A stretch of DNA of 64,000 bases from Apiospora phragmitis. Its lineage: Eukaryota; Ascomycota; Sordariomycetes; Amphisphaeriales; Apiosporaceae. The stretch is taken from positions 248,001-312,000 of the forward strand of contig JAQQWL010000004.1 in the NCBI GenBank assembly GCA_038363925.1, given 5' to 3'. This document shows positions 34,488 to 45,790 of the stretch, piece after piece; positions within the stretch are counted from its first letter, which is position 1; each line of letters begins with the position of its first letter. The position numbers were made by a program, and so were the translations under genes. The notes under the pieces were generated by a model. That model worked only from the letters and a program-made list of their open reading frames with translations. It had not been told where the DNA came from and made no database searches.

Positions 34488-35405
34488 GTTGACCTTTTGA
34501 TCTGCGGTGAGAAAGAGTGTTCGTTTGGGGTGGGTGGTAAAAGCTGTGGATGATCGGTCGCTGGTGGGAATAACTGCGTAGTCTGTAATAGAGAGGGGAT
34601 ATGGAGAGAATGGCCAGCATTTCTCCTAGAACATCCCAGGAGAAAGCGTCTCAAGTACTTACACGTCGGCAGGGGTGGAGTGAAAAGCTATGTGCATTCT
34701 CCTTTGATGTGTCTCTCTGCAGCTAGACCATGGCTTTGTCGGGCAATAAATAAAGACTCAACTTGACGAAACAACCCATGAATGTAACAATACTCTTTTG
34801 TCTCAAATCCATTACTTTGTCGCAGTCCATATACCTGTAGATGAGGTTCATCGGGCATGGAGGGCGGTGGAAACTGTGGCTGTCTTGCTGAGAACCGTGG
34901 GTTTTACTTGATAATAGAAGCAAATAGGTAGAAAGAAGGGAGTAGCTCGGAAGGGATGGAATAAGGTAGATTAGTGACCAGTCAGCAACACATTTACCCA
35001 GTCGAGCATCTGAATGAGTCGGATTTGTGTAGCTGTGTAAATCTCGTTCTCATGGAGGTAGGGCTGTTACTCAATCGACCTTCTGAATGGCTTTCAACTC
35101 ACAGTCAAGCTTACTTCTTAGACACCTTCAAACTCACATCGTTATGCAAAGCCAAGATGTTTCTCGGAGGCCGCGCCCGATAGATTTGACACGAGACACA
35201 TCCAAACTCCCTAACGAATGAACAGCTGTACCAATTGTTTCTCTTATGCATATATATCCCTTCTTTTCCGAGAAGAGTATCCCCATCCCCCTTGATCTAT
35301 ACGTACCCGAACCAACAAGGATACTTGAGCAAAACAAACTGATCAGAGTCTGTATAAGATAATCAAAACCCTACCTTTTTACCATCGACGTAGAACCTAA
35401 AAATC
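34488..35405. other. Spacer with no supported gene
   Basis: Upstream DNA of the small membrane protein (minus) and of the 2EXR gene (plus). No motif-bearing frame. Confidence 0.4.
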
Positions 35406-36363
35406 ATGTCGCTAGCGGCTTCTTCCCCTACTCCTTCCTCTTTCCACCGCTTCACCAACCTGCCCCCAGAGATCCGCCTCCAGATCTGGCACCTGGCCGC
35501 GGAGCAGGCCGGCAGCACCGGTCCCCTGCTCCTGCCCCTGGCGCTTGTGAACGAGCCGTACTGGGAGCCCCCGCGCTCCTACATCCACATCCCGCGCCGC
35601 TGGCACGCGCTGTACCTGCAGCCCCGGCTGCGCGCCCGCCTGGCCCTGCTGCACAGCTGCCACGAGGCGCGGGCCGAGCTCCTCGAGCCAGCTTCAGCAC
35701 GGGCGGAATCTTCTTCCTCCTCCTACTCCCTCCTCTTCTTCTTCTCCGTCGTCGCCGCCGTCCAGGTCAGTACGACCCTCCTACCAACTCGCCCTGGCCT
35801 CCCAACTCGGCATCTGCGAACTTGAACACGCCGCCGCGCTCTGGCACCTCGCCATAGCCCAGTTCCCCACCATCATGACGATGCCGGCGCGTACCGCCGC
35901 CCCCTCCTACCACGACGATTCCTCTTCCTCCCGCCGTCCGCTCGAGCACCTCCTGTACCCGCCCCTCGACCTCAAGCGCGGCTTCGCCCTCGACTGGCGG
36001 CGCGACATTGTGCTGCTGGACCTCGAGGCCGGCACCGCCGTCTGGCGCTGGCACCCGCACGGCCTGCCGAAAGCCCTCAGCCGCGCCGCCCACGTCGTCG
36101 TGCTGCACGACCACCTGCGTGGCGGCGTGGTGGGCAACTGGACGTGGAACTGGATGCACCGGGTCGTGGCGCACTTTGGGCCGCGGCTGCGGGGGCTGTG
36201 GTTCGTGAACCGGGTGGTATGGCGGCAGGTGGAGAGGGCTTTGCTGCGCATACCCTGGGAGAACAGCCACAGAAACAACAGCGGCAGCGGCGTTGGCGAA
36301 GACGGGGAAGCGACGACGGTGGATGGGGTCGATCCTTGGGACGTCTTGGTTAAGGAGGGATAG
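35406..36363 (+). CDS. 2EXR domain protein
   Basis: The N-terminus has the fungal 2EXR signature: FHRFTNLPPEIRLQIWHLAAE (residues about 13-33, shown here from the family's F..LP.EIR..IW pattern). It continues with YIHIPRRWHALYL and LALLHSCHEARAELL, the usual HVCRESR-like element. The second half reads in another frame (from about 35701): SYQLALASQLGICELEHAAA, LDLKRGFALDWRRDIVLLD and VVLHDHLRGGVVGNWTWNWM, ending at TAG 36361-36363. The join is near 35690, beside a CTTCTTCTTC tract. Total length is one base more than a multiple of three, so a single indel or an unseen intron explains it. 2EXR proteins are very common in Sordariomycetes; their role is unknown, although F-box-like positioning has been suggested. 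Confidence 0.65.
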
Positions 36364-37075
36364 GGAGGTCTCCCGGGATCTGTTGGCGAGCGGGCAGGTC
36401 CGCATGGGCGACTTGCCGGTTCAGCTGGGGTTGACTACGGAAGCCATTAATGGCTGGATGACGCCAGTGAGGGTGGGAACGATAACCGGGGCAGTATAAG
36501 TAGCTAGGTCAAAAGACAGTCTGCCTATTAGTTAGTATAACTAACTCATATTCAGAATTAGTGGTTAATATAAAAACTTAGCTCGCTCATTAAGAATACC
36601 CGTTAAAATATTCAGTGGTGAGTATTTGGGAAAATCGTAAGAGGCGTGGAAGCTAAAGGAATAACAAAACGGTTGGGACGCGCCCTGGAAGGGCAAAAAA
36701 GCAGGGCGAAGAGTTTACCGGGGAAAGATGTACAAGCTGATGGTGTGTGTGTGTGTGAATTATCCACTGCTCTACTACGTACTTAGTTTTCAAGAAGTAG
36801 AACGGCCAAGATACATGTATTACCCAGCTGTGGCCTTTTTCCGATTCTGTCGCCCTCCCTACTATTGCGGCCACCAAGATCCGGTGCGGATAATCCATAC
36901 GTCCAACGTGGCCGATGGATCGCTCACATCTGGGACTACCAAGTTGACGGATCGGTCACGGCTAGACGTGTCGAGTTGAAAATCCTAGAAGTGAGCCACA
37001 CGTCAATGTGCTCCCCTGAAGACACCTCACTCCCGGCTTTCCAAGCCCCCAACTCCCCTAGCCTTGCGCAAACCC
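36364..37075. other. Spacer, locally AT-rich
   Basis: 36500-36610 is AT-rich with TTAGTATAACTAACT-type words, like an old repeat scar. A GTGTGTGTGTGTG microsatellite lies at about 36744-36756. No gene seen. Confidence 0.45.
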
Positions 37076-37993
37076 TCACTTTCTGGCAGGCTCACCCATG
37101 CCATCGGCCTTCTTCGCCTCCCACGCCTGGAGGGCAGGCTTGGTGAGATCAGATACGCCAAGCTATGAGAACCAGTTAGTCTTCGGTCGCAATGTCGTCA
37201 GCGGTCGGTGGCAAGTACGCAGCAGCCATATCATGTTTCCTCGACATCATGTGCCGCAGCCTGCCGTCTTCGACCCAGTTAAAGGGAGGATCAAGAGATC
37301 CATAGAATGACGATGAAATAAGAAAAGGTATAGTAGTGGGGCTTACCCAGTCAGCCGGCCACGCCATGCCCGTACTCGGATCGGTACCGTCCCACTCCAC
37401 AAGGTACTGCGTGGCTCCACCGCGGGTCACCTCGGCTAGGATTCCCTTGATGCAGTAGAAGCCCTCGGCCTCGGCGGGATACCGTGGGAGAAGTCGAGTT
37501 TCGTTTGGTGCCTGTTCTTCTTCGTCATGTCCTGACGTGCTGCCTTCTTCTTCTTCTTTTTGTCGTGGTTGATGCCGGCAGCAGTTCCGCGATGCTGGGT
37601 ATTGTTTGCATTCGGCATGGCGCCACGGGTGAGCGGAGCCATCGCGGCGGCGGACTTGGACGATCGCGTGAAGTGGCGGATAGCAGAAAAGGAGGAGGAT
37701 CGGCTTCTCGTGTTGGGACGGGTCGTGGTCGCAGCATCTCTGGGATCAGCGGAGGGGTTGGCAAGCTTGTGCAATCTGTCGGTCTCGATGCTATTGGCGA
37801 CGGCGATGCGCAAGGATTGTCTCTCGACAGCCGGCAGCGCGGAATTCGTCTTGGCGGCATGGCTTTGGGGATTCTTCTGAACTCGGAAGCCGAATGTCTT
37901 GAGTGACGAGGTCGTGGAGGCGGGCGTCTTGCGCCCAGACCGGCGCGGCTTGTACATCATGTCACCGGAAGCGTCGACACGGACATTTGCCAT
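37076..37993 (-). CDS. Chromodomain protein with basic N-terminal tail
   Basis: Start ATG at 37991-37993. The first 160 residues are basic and low in structure (KPRRSGRKTPASTTS; a run of six Lys near 37560; RQDMTKKNRHQTKLDFSHG). A C-terminal chromodomain follows: GFYCIKGILAE, then TQYLVEWDGTDPSTGMAWPADW. After an intron (37163-37346, donor GTAAGC, branch CTAACT, acceptor CATAG) it ends with SDLTKPALQAWEAKK and stops at 37076-37078. The aromatic cage positions Y/F..W..W are present. Chromodomains bind methylated histone tails, so a nuclear, chromatin-linked role is likely. The frame breaks near 37480; one added base restores it and makes the CDS 245 codons. The short, single-domain layout differs from HP1, which also carries a chromoshadow domain. 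Confidence 0.7.
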
Positions 37994-39122
37994 GGTGGGC
38001 GGGCAATTGAACGTGCAAAAACACGAAAAATGGGGTTGAGAAGCGCTGGTGTCGTAGTAATAGATGGAAGCAGCAGGGACTGTCTTCTGAATTGGATAAT
38101 CCGTAAGAAACAGTGCGGCCCACCTTATCAATACAGATGAAGAAGCTTCGAGGGGCTATCGTCGACAACTACCAAGTATTGATGAGGGAAAGAGCCAACC
38201 GGAATGGATAGTCGACATTGAATGCAGCAACTCCAGGACCGGGCCCGTAAATTTGACCAAATCCAAGGCCTGTAGCTACCTTTCGATGAACTTCAACATG
38301 ACCGTGCCTCTCATTGGACTTCAACATGCACTCAATTTCGTGTGGCGACGTGGGATGCCGGAGTGATAAGAAGCAAGAACATGACTTCTGCGTATGGCCA
38401 TTTTCACCAGTACCAAGCTCTTTTATCACCCCATCAAGTCCATCTCCAAACAAGGCACCAAGAAATATGCCATGATACCTTGTGACAGAATGAATGTGAG
38501 GAGAGTATCAGTCAAGTTGTTTGAAGGACTTGCTAAGCATGAAGGTAAGTGATCATAACATTCCGCCGAGTGATGCCCAATGGAGGGTCAAGGTAGGAAA
38601 CAGGAGCACACACTCACCAGCCGCCAAACAGTCCTGACCTCCTCTCCTGTTACTCCGTCTCGCCCACATGCCGGGAGGCAGGGTAGACCTCAAAAGACCA
38701 TGTATTCGTTCTCGGAAGCAAGGGTGAAGTGTAGTGTAGAACGTATTAGCAGAAGGAAATTCTTTCTCTATCATGAAGGCTACCACTCAAAAGGCCTCTC
38801 GTCAGTAAGAGAAGACCCGAGAGCATAGCAGGTATCAATATGCCCCGGCAAGTCTGACTTCCAGGCCAAAGCCCCTCGATGGGGTGCAGGTCAGTATGCC
38901 CAACGGTTTGTTGTAGACCAAATGCATGCCACTCGCTGCCAGACTCCACGCCATTCCACGCCATTCCACGCCATATGCCCTTTTTGTGTATTGCATTCGT
39001 ACAGCGCCTCCCTACATTATGTCGTAATGGTAGTGACTTCTCCAACTCCGGTCGCCCCAGTCGACCCCAGTACTATTACCACGATTTTCTTCCTTCGTCC
39101 AACTCCCTTCCCTCCAAGTCGT
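37994..39122. other. Spacer with no firm gene
   Basis: A minus-strand stretch at 38169-38470 (FLGALFGDGLDGVIKELG onward) has protein-like composition but no family, and I do not call it. The 10-bp repeat at 38946-38974 lies here. Confidence 0.35.
38946..38974 (+). repeat. Short tandem repeat, CCACGCCATT x3
   Basis: Three consecutive copies of a ten-base unit, the last one partial. Non-coding. Confidence 0.85.
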
Positions 39123-40175
39123 TTAGAAGGTCTCCTGGTCGTCCAGGGCCTCACCTTCGGCGGGAATCTCGAAGCCCTCCTCGGTGGAGTAGAGTATCGC
39201 TTGGATTTGCTTGACAAGACCGTCTTCTTGCTTCTCGATCTCGGGGTCTTCCTCCACAGCCTGCTGGACCAACAACTCTATGTCGCGCAGCTTGCTGAAG
39301 TAGAAATCACGCTCCCTCTCCAGACCCACAACAGTCTCCTTCAGTGTGTTGTTCTCCGCTTGCAGGGCGGCAGAGGCGGCGCCGCCACCAGCCGATCGGG
39401 CACCCAGTCTCAGGACCACCCGACAGGGTTGTGCCGCCCCTTCGTGCGGCACCGGTGTTGGGGGCGGCGGCTGGGGCCGAGGCCGGCAGAGGGCGGGGCG
39501 CCACTACCCTTCCGTCGCGCAACGGCGTCGTAGTCACCGCCGGGGTAATATTGGTCCCAGAATCGCTTGGTCCACTGCAAGAACTCGAGGTTGTCCTGCA
39601 TCTTGCACTTCACGAGGGATTGGACGGGGACGATTTTGTCGACCTGGTGCTTGGCGAAGCAGTCTGCGGCAAGAGCATCGTGTCAGTGAACGTACTGACA
39701 AGAAATAATCCCCTTCCGTACATGACACAACCAGTTTTGGTCAGGGTACGGGGGCAACTCGAAGCATCGGGAGAGGCGGGCAAGGGGTGGCGGCAAGTGG
39801 GGACTTACTCTGCAGCACCTTGAAGTTCTGGAGGTAGGCATATTCGGCATTGACGTTGAACTTGACGCGCGACATGGGGATGTCCAGAAAGATGCTGTCG
39901 AAGACCTGGCAGAGGGCAGCGCTAGATGGTGATGATCGTCGGTTAGCTCGGGAGCGAAAGCAGTGTTGCGGGGGAGGGGCAAGGAGGGGAAATGGACGGC
40001 CGACTTACCCAGTACCGCACTGCTCGACCTTGGTCATGTTCAGCTGGAGGAGGCTGTTGAGCCACGCAAGGAGCTCCTGTCTGATGTTGCATCGTCTTGT
40101 CAGCGTTGTGGTCCATGATCGCGGGGGTGGAGGTGGTGGTGACAACACCAAAACTCACCGAGATTCGTTGGCCAT
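39123..40175 (-). CDS. bim1: EB1-family microtubule plus-end protein (Bim1/Mal3)
   Basis: Binds growing microtubule ends and recruits partners. Four exons: 40159-40175, 40009-40080, 39809-39921 and 39123-39663, all with GT(A/G)AG donors and CAG/TAG acceptors. The calponin-homology domain comes first: MANESRQELLAWLNSLLQLN, KVEQCGTGAALCQVFDSIF, MSRVKFNVNAEYAYLQNFKV, then DKIVPV, KCKMQDNLEFLQWTKRFWDQ and YYPGGDYDAVARRKG. A Pro/Ala-rich linker leads to the coiled-coil EB1 domain: LQAENNTLKETVVGLERERD then FYFSKLRDIELLVQ, and an acidic tail ending in DDQETF instead of the usual EEY-type end. The linker changes frame twice, near 39505 and 39400, both in GC-rich runs. An essential gene of this kind is unlikely to be broken, so these are probably assembly errors. 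Confidence 0.9.
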
Positions 40176-42150
40176 CTTGACTTGCTTACTGCGAATCAGA
40201 CGAACGTAAAATGGATGCGGCCGTTTCGGGAGACGCTACTCGAGGGGATGGCGAAAGCGACGAGGGCTCTGATGGAACAAAGAAGATGCACGCGAAAGGA
40301 TGGTCGCAGCCGTGAAATGAAAACGGGCAGGTCGACAAGGTTGGGTTGTGGTGGTCACTAGAAAAAAAGTGGTGTTGACAAACAACTTCCCTTCGGCTTC
40401 GGGCTTCTGCAAATAACATGCAAGCTTAAAATCGACACTGGCGTCACCCAATCAACCGGCCAATGTTTAGGTAGCGGCGGGGTGGATGGCGAAAAAGGCG
40501 GCTACCCGAAGCAGCCACGAGGTACCCTTGATCAAGCCACAAACCTGCAGGTGGGGTTGTGGCGGAGATGACCAAAGTAAGGCACAGTCACTCCTTTCTT
40601 TCAAACTCAACGTGAGCCACGAAACCTCATCACATCGGGCACAAGATGCAATTAACACTCCCTTCACGATGCAGCCCTCATTTGGTCATGTTAACTTTCA
40701 ATTTTGATCCAACCAAAATGGCCTACTTCGAACTCCTATTTTTGATGATCGGGGTCAACGGAGATAAGTATGCCTGGTGACTTAGTAGCCGACCAAAGTA
40801 GTCGTGTTGTGGGAACCACCCAAGTTCGGGTCGACCTCAGACAGGCCAATTCATCATTTCTCGTTAACCACACACCAACGAGATCTTCACACCAACTCCC
40901 AGTCCGGGCATGAGGAAGCACATACCTAAACCAAAGCGTAGTCTCAACTCGACAGTCCTTGCAAGCAATGTGGACCAGGTGTAGAGAAACAGAAGCAGAC
41001 AGATAGTATTGCCTGGTCGGACCTGGTACATTCATGACAATAACTCCACACTACAATATTTGTTTCGGTCATCTTCATTTTAATATAGGTGGCCCACGGG
41101 TTCTATTCTATTCTAATAACACTATTTATAGATACAAAGAGCCGCCTTACTCGAGCGAACCGCCGCGTGTGAACGGTTACCTCCATAATTAAGAAGGCTG
41201 AGATCCTCTAAATGATTAGTCAGCCCCGCGCAAGAGCTTGCATCACTATGGCCGATATTAACATCCCTTTGGACATTCTATTGAGTCAATGGTCCTTCTT
41301 CCGACTGCGAAATTCTGCCTGGTGATCTGCCTGGGCGAGGCAGGCAGTCTCTTGTAGCCAAACTTCAACTTGCTATTCTCGGCCTTCTCACATTCTCTCT
41401 CTGCCCTAGGGAGACTCTTTCTGGTGGCGATCGTACTCGCCGTTTCTCGGCACACTGCAAAAGCTTGGAATAGCGTAATGCTGTCCACGTTTGGCTGCGC
41501 CATGTCGCTGTCTCCCTTCAGCATCCGGACCATATCGTCCCGGGCCCTGGGTACCTGCTCGAATCCATTAAAGCCATCATCCCACTCCGAGGGACATTCT
41601 ATTGCGATATTTGGCATGGTTTTCCTCTTGCCGCTTGTAATTTCGCTACGAATATCATGTGCCAGCATCTACTGGGCCACGCCTTTCGCTTGCCACAATA
41701 GGCAGAAGAAGGTCGTCTCTTATATTGGTTTATTGGAGGTGAGCCGGGCAGAGATTATAGATATGAAGGAGACTCAATACACCATCTAGGGGTTTCTCGT
41801 TTTATCCTGCATTGGTTTTCCTATCTGCTGCACACGGTCTTGGAGGACGGGTCTTGGCTGGGTAACGAGCAGTCACCAAGTCGACACAAGTTGCCATGGA
41901 ACTTTACTTGTCTTTCTTTCGACTTGATCGTCTTGGTAGAAAATTAGGCAAACTCCATGGTGCATCGCATAAGAGAGGCTAACGAGTGGCATTCCAGATG
42001 GTATTGGGCAGATAGATGTTGATAAAGCATTAGCGAAAGAAACAGGGTCCAACAGGCGAGGCTGGATACTAGAAAGGAAACCCCTTCTAGGATATGTTAA
42101 GACCACCGCCACTGCGTGAATATGGATGCATTGCTTTTTGTTTCCAGCAT
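40176..42150. other. Spacer with no supported gene
   Basis: A minus-strand frame at 41258-41668 (136 residues, starting MLAHDIRSEITSGKRKTMPN) is the longest. It has a mildly protein-like composition but no motif or splice context. The rest shows nothing. Confidence 0.35.
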
Positions 42151-44532
42151 TTAGTATTGACGCCATGGGCCACGACCTCTGTGGCTGTAACCGCCATTAG
42201 CCCAAGCATGGCTCGGAATGTCCAGGTGCGAGAAATCACTGTGCTCGTACCTTTGCGAGTTCACACACAGCGTCACGTGGCAGTTGACACAGAGCGCGTA
42301 CGAGTACCTCGGTTCGCAGTCCTCGCAGACCCTTGCCGACGCCAACTCATGTCCACAGTCACTGCAATAGACCGGCAGCTTCTGGACCTCGCTTTGCACA
42401 CGCAGAAGCTTGGTGGGAGGGTCTGTCGAAACCTTCAGTAGCCACTTCCCGTCCTTGGGGTCCAAGATCCTTCGACCGTCATCGACCCGTTGAGTGGTGT
42501 ACTTTGGGGCCGTTGTTCTCGACTTCGACCATCGCGGAGGAGCGGTTACGGCCATAGTACAAGACCCCGGCCCTGTTGACGCCTACCCACGACGTCCTCG
42601 ACCACCTTTCCACCTGGAGTCCGATGGCCGAGTCTCTGAGGAGTTCTTCGGGAGCAGGGAGGTGCATCAATGACAACGCCGCTCCCGAAGACACGGCACA
42701 TGGCCAGAAATGATCGGTACGCAAGGATTCCCAGCGAACATTGATGCCTTGTTCTCTTGCGTCTTGGGCTATGCCCTCCATCATACGTTTTTGTTTGGTC
42801 CCATAGCCCTGGGTTCACATAACTCCCTCCGCAGAACATAACGGCAAAGACTTTCCCTAGACCAATGGCTCGCTTCAACTCCTTTCTCATCAGCTGGGCA
42901 CCAGGGTTGAAAGCAGCCTTCAGCGCATCCTTGGTAACGCCCCCCCCCCCCCCCCTATTACAATCATCTCTTTGTTGCCATTGCCGAGTTTGCAGGTAAA
43001 TGTGATTGGGTGCACATCACCCTTATGGTTGTGGAGTGCTTGCTTAGCTTGGTCGAACTGCCTAGATATTGCAGCCAGTTCCCCTGAAGGCAGGTTCCGG
43101 GCACGGATATGCTTTTCGAGCTTGCTCCTTACTTGTATATCCACACGCTGATTGACTGTGTTGCTACCGCCCTTGGAGCCTGTCGAAATACCAGCCGGGA
43201 AATTTGACTGGCTGCGTATTATCTCGCCTGATTCATCGATATCGAGACTCAGAGATTGGAAGTTCTGTTGTTCATTAGCAAGGTGATCTAAATGAGGCCA
43301 CAGTCATAGAATCGAGTTTCTCAACCACTTGGTCCAGAAGATGTTTCTCACCAACGAGGGCTTCGTATTATGGACTGCTACAAAGAAGTGTGGGCAAGAT
43401 GTAACGCTGGAGGGGTCGATGGGGATTATAGTATGTTAACGATAAGGGATAGAACTCGTATACCTCCATTATTGTGTATTATAAATACACGGTATTACCA
43501 CAAGACGCATGGAGTATGAGCAATGAGTTGATTGAAGAGGGACAGAAGGGAGCTTGGGGGAGCAGCTATGAGAAGTGACTATATGTATGTATAGGCAAGA
43601 CACATGACTACCATCTCAACATACGGGCAGTAGATAAAAGAAATCTAATCACGTACTGTGGTACTACCACCATGGTCAGCGACAATGAGGTTCAGTTGTT
43701 GTTGGTCTGTACAGAGACCTCTGAAGAGCTGCTCTAGGCGTTTCTTTCTCGGATTGGCGCTATAAATATGGTCGCACTGCTCCACGATATAGAGCGCTGT
43801 GGCCTGTCCCTCGCTGATCTCTTGGTATGAAACGTGCGGACCCCAAATTGGCTTGATGATGCCCAAGAGCGTATCCATATATTGTTCGAAGAAGTCATCC
43901 GACTCCTCCGCACAGAGATAGTTGGGGTATGTTACCACGAGCGCCTTGATACTGACACTTAAATCTTCAGCGAGACTCGTTGCAATTGCATGAAGCTGCT
44001 GGAAGTGCTCCACCTGAAGGCCTCGCATGGTGTGTTCGTCTAGTCGCCTCTCTTTGACAGCAATACGTTTGAGGGTTTTGCCTCCTGGCAAGACCGGAAG
44101 AACGCGCTCTTGACTGACGTCAGCCAGGTATGTGAGTATCGACTTGAGCGGAATGACATTGTCGCATTCTCGGGCCAGCCACCCTGTCACCCACTTGCCG
44201 TCATGCCAACCGGCGGACGCCACAATCTGATGGGAATAGTTCTTCCGATCAATATCATGAGCATTCGACTCGTCGGCAGGTATAGGGACTCTGCACAAGT
44301 GGGGAATGCAGCCTCCCTTCATGTAGTACGAGAGCGACATCTTGGAGGAGCTATGGCCAAAGTCCAGGCCAATCCATCTAAGATACGAAATGGAATGTTA
44401 GCAACGCTAGGGACAAAGGATTACGATAGAACAGATCAAAACTGACGCTTCCCCTTCCGTGAAAAGGTGCTGTTGGTTGCTGATACGAGGCCAAGACGGT
44501 GAAGTCGAGCCTGCATCAGAGGGTTGTCTCAT
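42151..44532 (-). CDS. Fungal Hsp70-like ATPase with Cys-rich C-terminus
   Basis: An actin/Hsp70-type ATPase of the divergent fungal group that lacks a normal peptide-binding half. Exon 1 (44447-44532) starts MRQPSDAGST. Exon 2 (43657-44377) opens with phosphate-1 motif WIGLDFGHSSSKMS and ends with phosphate-2 motif LIVADHGGSTT. The rest resumes by about 43260 and shows RSKLEKHIRA, an adenosine-site-like AVMFCGGSYVNPGLWDQ, and INVRWESLRTDHFWPCAVSS. The tail has paired cysteines (CSDCGHELASARVCEDC then YALCVNCHVTLC), spaced like a zinc-binding module, and ends at 42151. Frame changes sit at a C16 run (42940-42955), an A5 run near 42795 and an AAA near 42505; single-base corrections join the pieces. 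The gap 43260-43650 is long for an intron here and may hide an insertion. Such proteins are numerous in Sordariomycetes; function unknown. Confidence 0.7.
42940..42955 (+). repeat. C16 homopolymer inside the Hsp70-like gene
   Basis: Sixteen consecutive C on the plus strand, read as consecutive Gly codons on the coding strand (after EMIVI). The length changes the frame and is likely variable or mis-called. Confidence 0.9.
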
Positions 44533-45569
44533 CCCATTATTGAAGGGGTTCCTTAACATATCGAAGGGGTTCATCTTGGATTGAACGAAGGCCTCCTACC
44601 TGATAGACCGAGAGCTGAACAGAACGATTTGGGGAAGTGCAACGACCCAAGTACTTAGGCAACTTAGATAGGAGGATACACCATTGGATTTAATAGCAGA
44701 TGATGTAGTGTAAAAGTCTGGGAGACTGCCAGGTCTTATGTAATTGCAGTACACATTGGTTCTGGAGCGTACTAAGCGCTTATTCAACACTGAAGATAGA
44801 AGAAACATATGAATGCCATGTGGCCTCCACCACTGGTCACTGTCACCTCAAAGAGTGGCTGGAGTCTGAAAAATCCGTGGGCAACCCTGTATGTCTAGCA
44901 GCTGTGGCAGCCCAAGGGGATGAGCGCGGCTGGGATCGTAGAGAGATCGAGATCATTGGCCCTGGCATCCGGCATCCGGGTTGAGAACTCCGGTGTCATG
45001 TGTCATCAGACAGCGAATTCAAGCAATGCACTATCAACCAATGTGTGTACGTTGCGGTACATCGCACTTGCCCTACTCATCTTGCCCGACTTGCTACTCC
45101 CTCCGTGGCGAGGCGCTCGCACCTCCCACCCAAGCCCAGCCGGCGGCGGACAGCGGCTTAGGAACCAGCGTATGCGTATCACAGGGCGAGTCAGGACTGC
45201 CACGTTGGACGGGCACCCCGTACGATATGAGACGCTCAAAGACACACACTGTTTGGACGGATGGCTACGACGTGGGAAGCGATGGGCCAGGGGCGGACAC
45301 ACGGACCACAATGGTGGCGACGTACGGGGGGTTCACGTCGGGTGCGTCACGACGCAGGCCTAGGCGGCGGAGGAGGGCGACGCGGCCGTGTTGGCGCGAG
45401 GCATCGGACACGAGGCCCCGAACGGGGAGATGATACCGGTTGTAGCCATCTGGATGGCAGGTTTTCGAACACGCCTAGTCCTTGGGCAAGTCAGGGGTAG
45501 ACAATCTCGAGCAAGGCAGCACTACCATTGCCTCCTCCCCTCTTCCTTCCCCATTCCTAGCTTGCCTCG
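44533..45569. other. Spacer with no supported gene
   Basis: GC-rich from 45100, giving long but motif-free overlapping frames on both strands. Confidence 0.4.
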
Positions 45570-45790
45570 GTCTTTATCCGTCCCCCACGCGCTCAGCGGC
45601 AGGGATCTACACGCTAATCGAGGAAGGAGTCATCCTCTCCGCTCGCGGTATACCCACACATTATCGACATGCCGTGGGGTTCGGCAAGAACTTCCAGGCG
45701 CAGTCCAACGCCGTTCTGGTCCACGACGGCATTGCGACCGGCGACCCCAGACTTGGGGCCATTTTACCACCCCCTACGCTACCTTCCTGA
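45570..45790 (+). CDS. Possible coding remnant of unknown family
   Basis: A protein-like stretch reads SAAGIYTLIEEGVILSARG (about 45594 on) and continues through GIPTHYRHAVGFGKNFQAQS to AVLVHDGIATGDPRLG near 45760. The neighbouring frame continues with TPYATFLIVGDPARW, as if one base were lost. Balanced composition and the His/Gly/Asp-rich turns suggest a real former domain, but I do not recognise the family and no start, splice sites or stop can be fixed. Confidence 0.2.

Noticed and set aside
41258..41668. 136-residue minus-strand frame
   Set aside because: Acceptable composition but nothing recognisable; kept only as a note in the spacer entry.
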